Assembly (NCBI GenBank): GCA_026770575.1
Contig: MU657165.1
Coordinates: 497,708 to 561,707 of the forward strand
DNA: 64,000 bases
Direction of reading: 5' to 3'
Source of the DNA: Pelagophyceae sp. CCMP2097
Lineage: Eukaryota > Sar > Pelagophyceae
The position numbers were made by a program, and so were the translations under genes. Below the pieces are notes generated by a model. The model searched no databases and was not told where the DNA came from. It saw only the letters and a program-made list of their open reading frames with translations. Shown here in pieces: positions 63,984-64,000 of the stretch (the stretch's first letter is position 1; each line of letters starts with the position of its first letter).

Positions 63984-64000
63984 CCAGGGGCAATTATGTC

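Overview
The window looks like nuclear DNA of a compact, GC-rich photosynthetic eukaryote. It holds spliced genes for eukaryotic cell-cycle, ubiquitin and chromatin proteins, two fucoxanthin/chlorophyll-type light-harvesting proteins, a PsbP-like lumen protein, and presequences that look like a signal peptide followed by a transit peptide. Most introns are 43-100 nt and begin GTGCGT or GTGAGT. This fits a stramenopile alga, perhaps a pelagophyte of the Aureococcus/Pelagomonas type. That assignment is inferred from gene style; no marker gene was compared. Exon joins below were worked out by hand from splice sites, reading phase and family similarity.

Layout. 1-10 kb: a possible TAF11-like fragment, a formin (minus) and a large HSA-domain, glutamine-rich protein with an apparently dead SNF2 helicase fold (plus). 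10-18 kb: a WD40 protein, a SAM+HAD-fold protein, CDC45, proteasome subunit alpha-3 and the NEDD8 E2 UBC12. 18-24 kb: two light-harvesting genes, an unknown multi-exon gene and an RsmB/NSUN-type RNA m5C methyltransferase. 24-33.9 kb: a ten-exon NAD(P) transhydrogenase, an ankyrin protein, an ELMO-domain protein, the Fe-S scaffold ISCU and an RluA-type pseudouridine synthase. 33.9-41.2 kb: a tandem family of WD40 genes with nearly uniform blades, ending in an inverted WD40 pseudogene. 41-48 kb: a Pro/Ala-rich IQ-motif protein, an ARM-like/EF-hand protein, a PsbP-domain protein and a coiled-coil membrane protein. 48-60 kb: APC1 and a RAD16-type SNF2 ATPase with unusual accessory domains. 60-64 kb: a coiled-coil protein, an aldo/keto reductase-fold protein, an FkbM-type methyltransferase flanked by palindromes, and a duplicated fold-back repeat.

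Genes are densely packed. Divergent pairs share spacers of 60-220 bp and convergent pairs are 85-190 bp apart or overlap. The core genes cover replication (CDC45), chromatin and repair (pseudo-SNF2, RAD16-like), protein turnover (PSMA3, UBC12, APC1), redox and Fe-S metabolism (NNT, ISCU) and photosynthesis (two LHCs, PsbP-like). They do not form an operon-like system. The least ordinary parts are the WD40 array with its decaying members, the two SNF2-family proteins, introns built of short direct repeats, a 13-nt microexon beside a GC-AG intron, and the palindrome/fold-back DNA around 62-64 kb.
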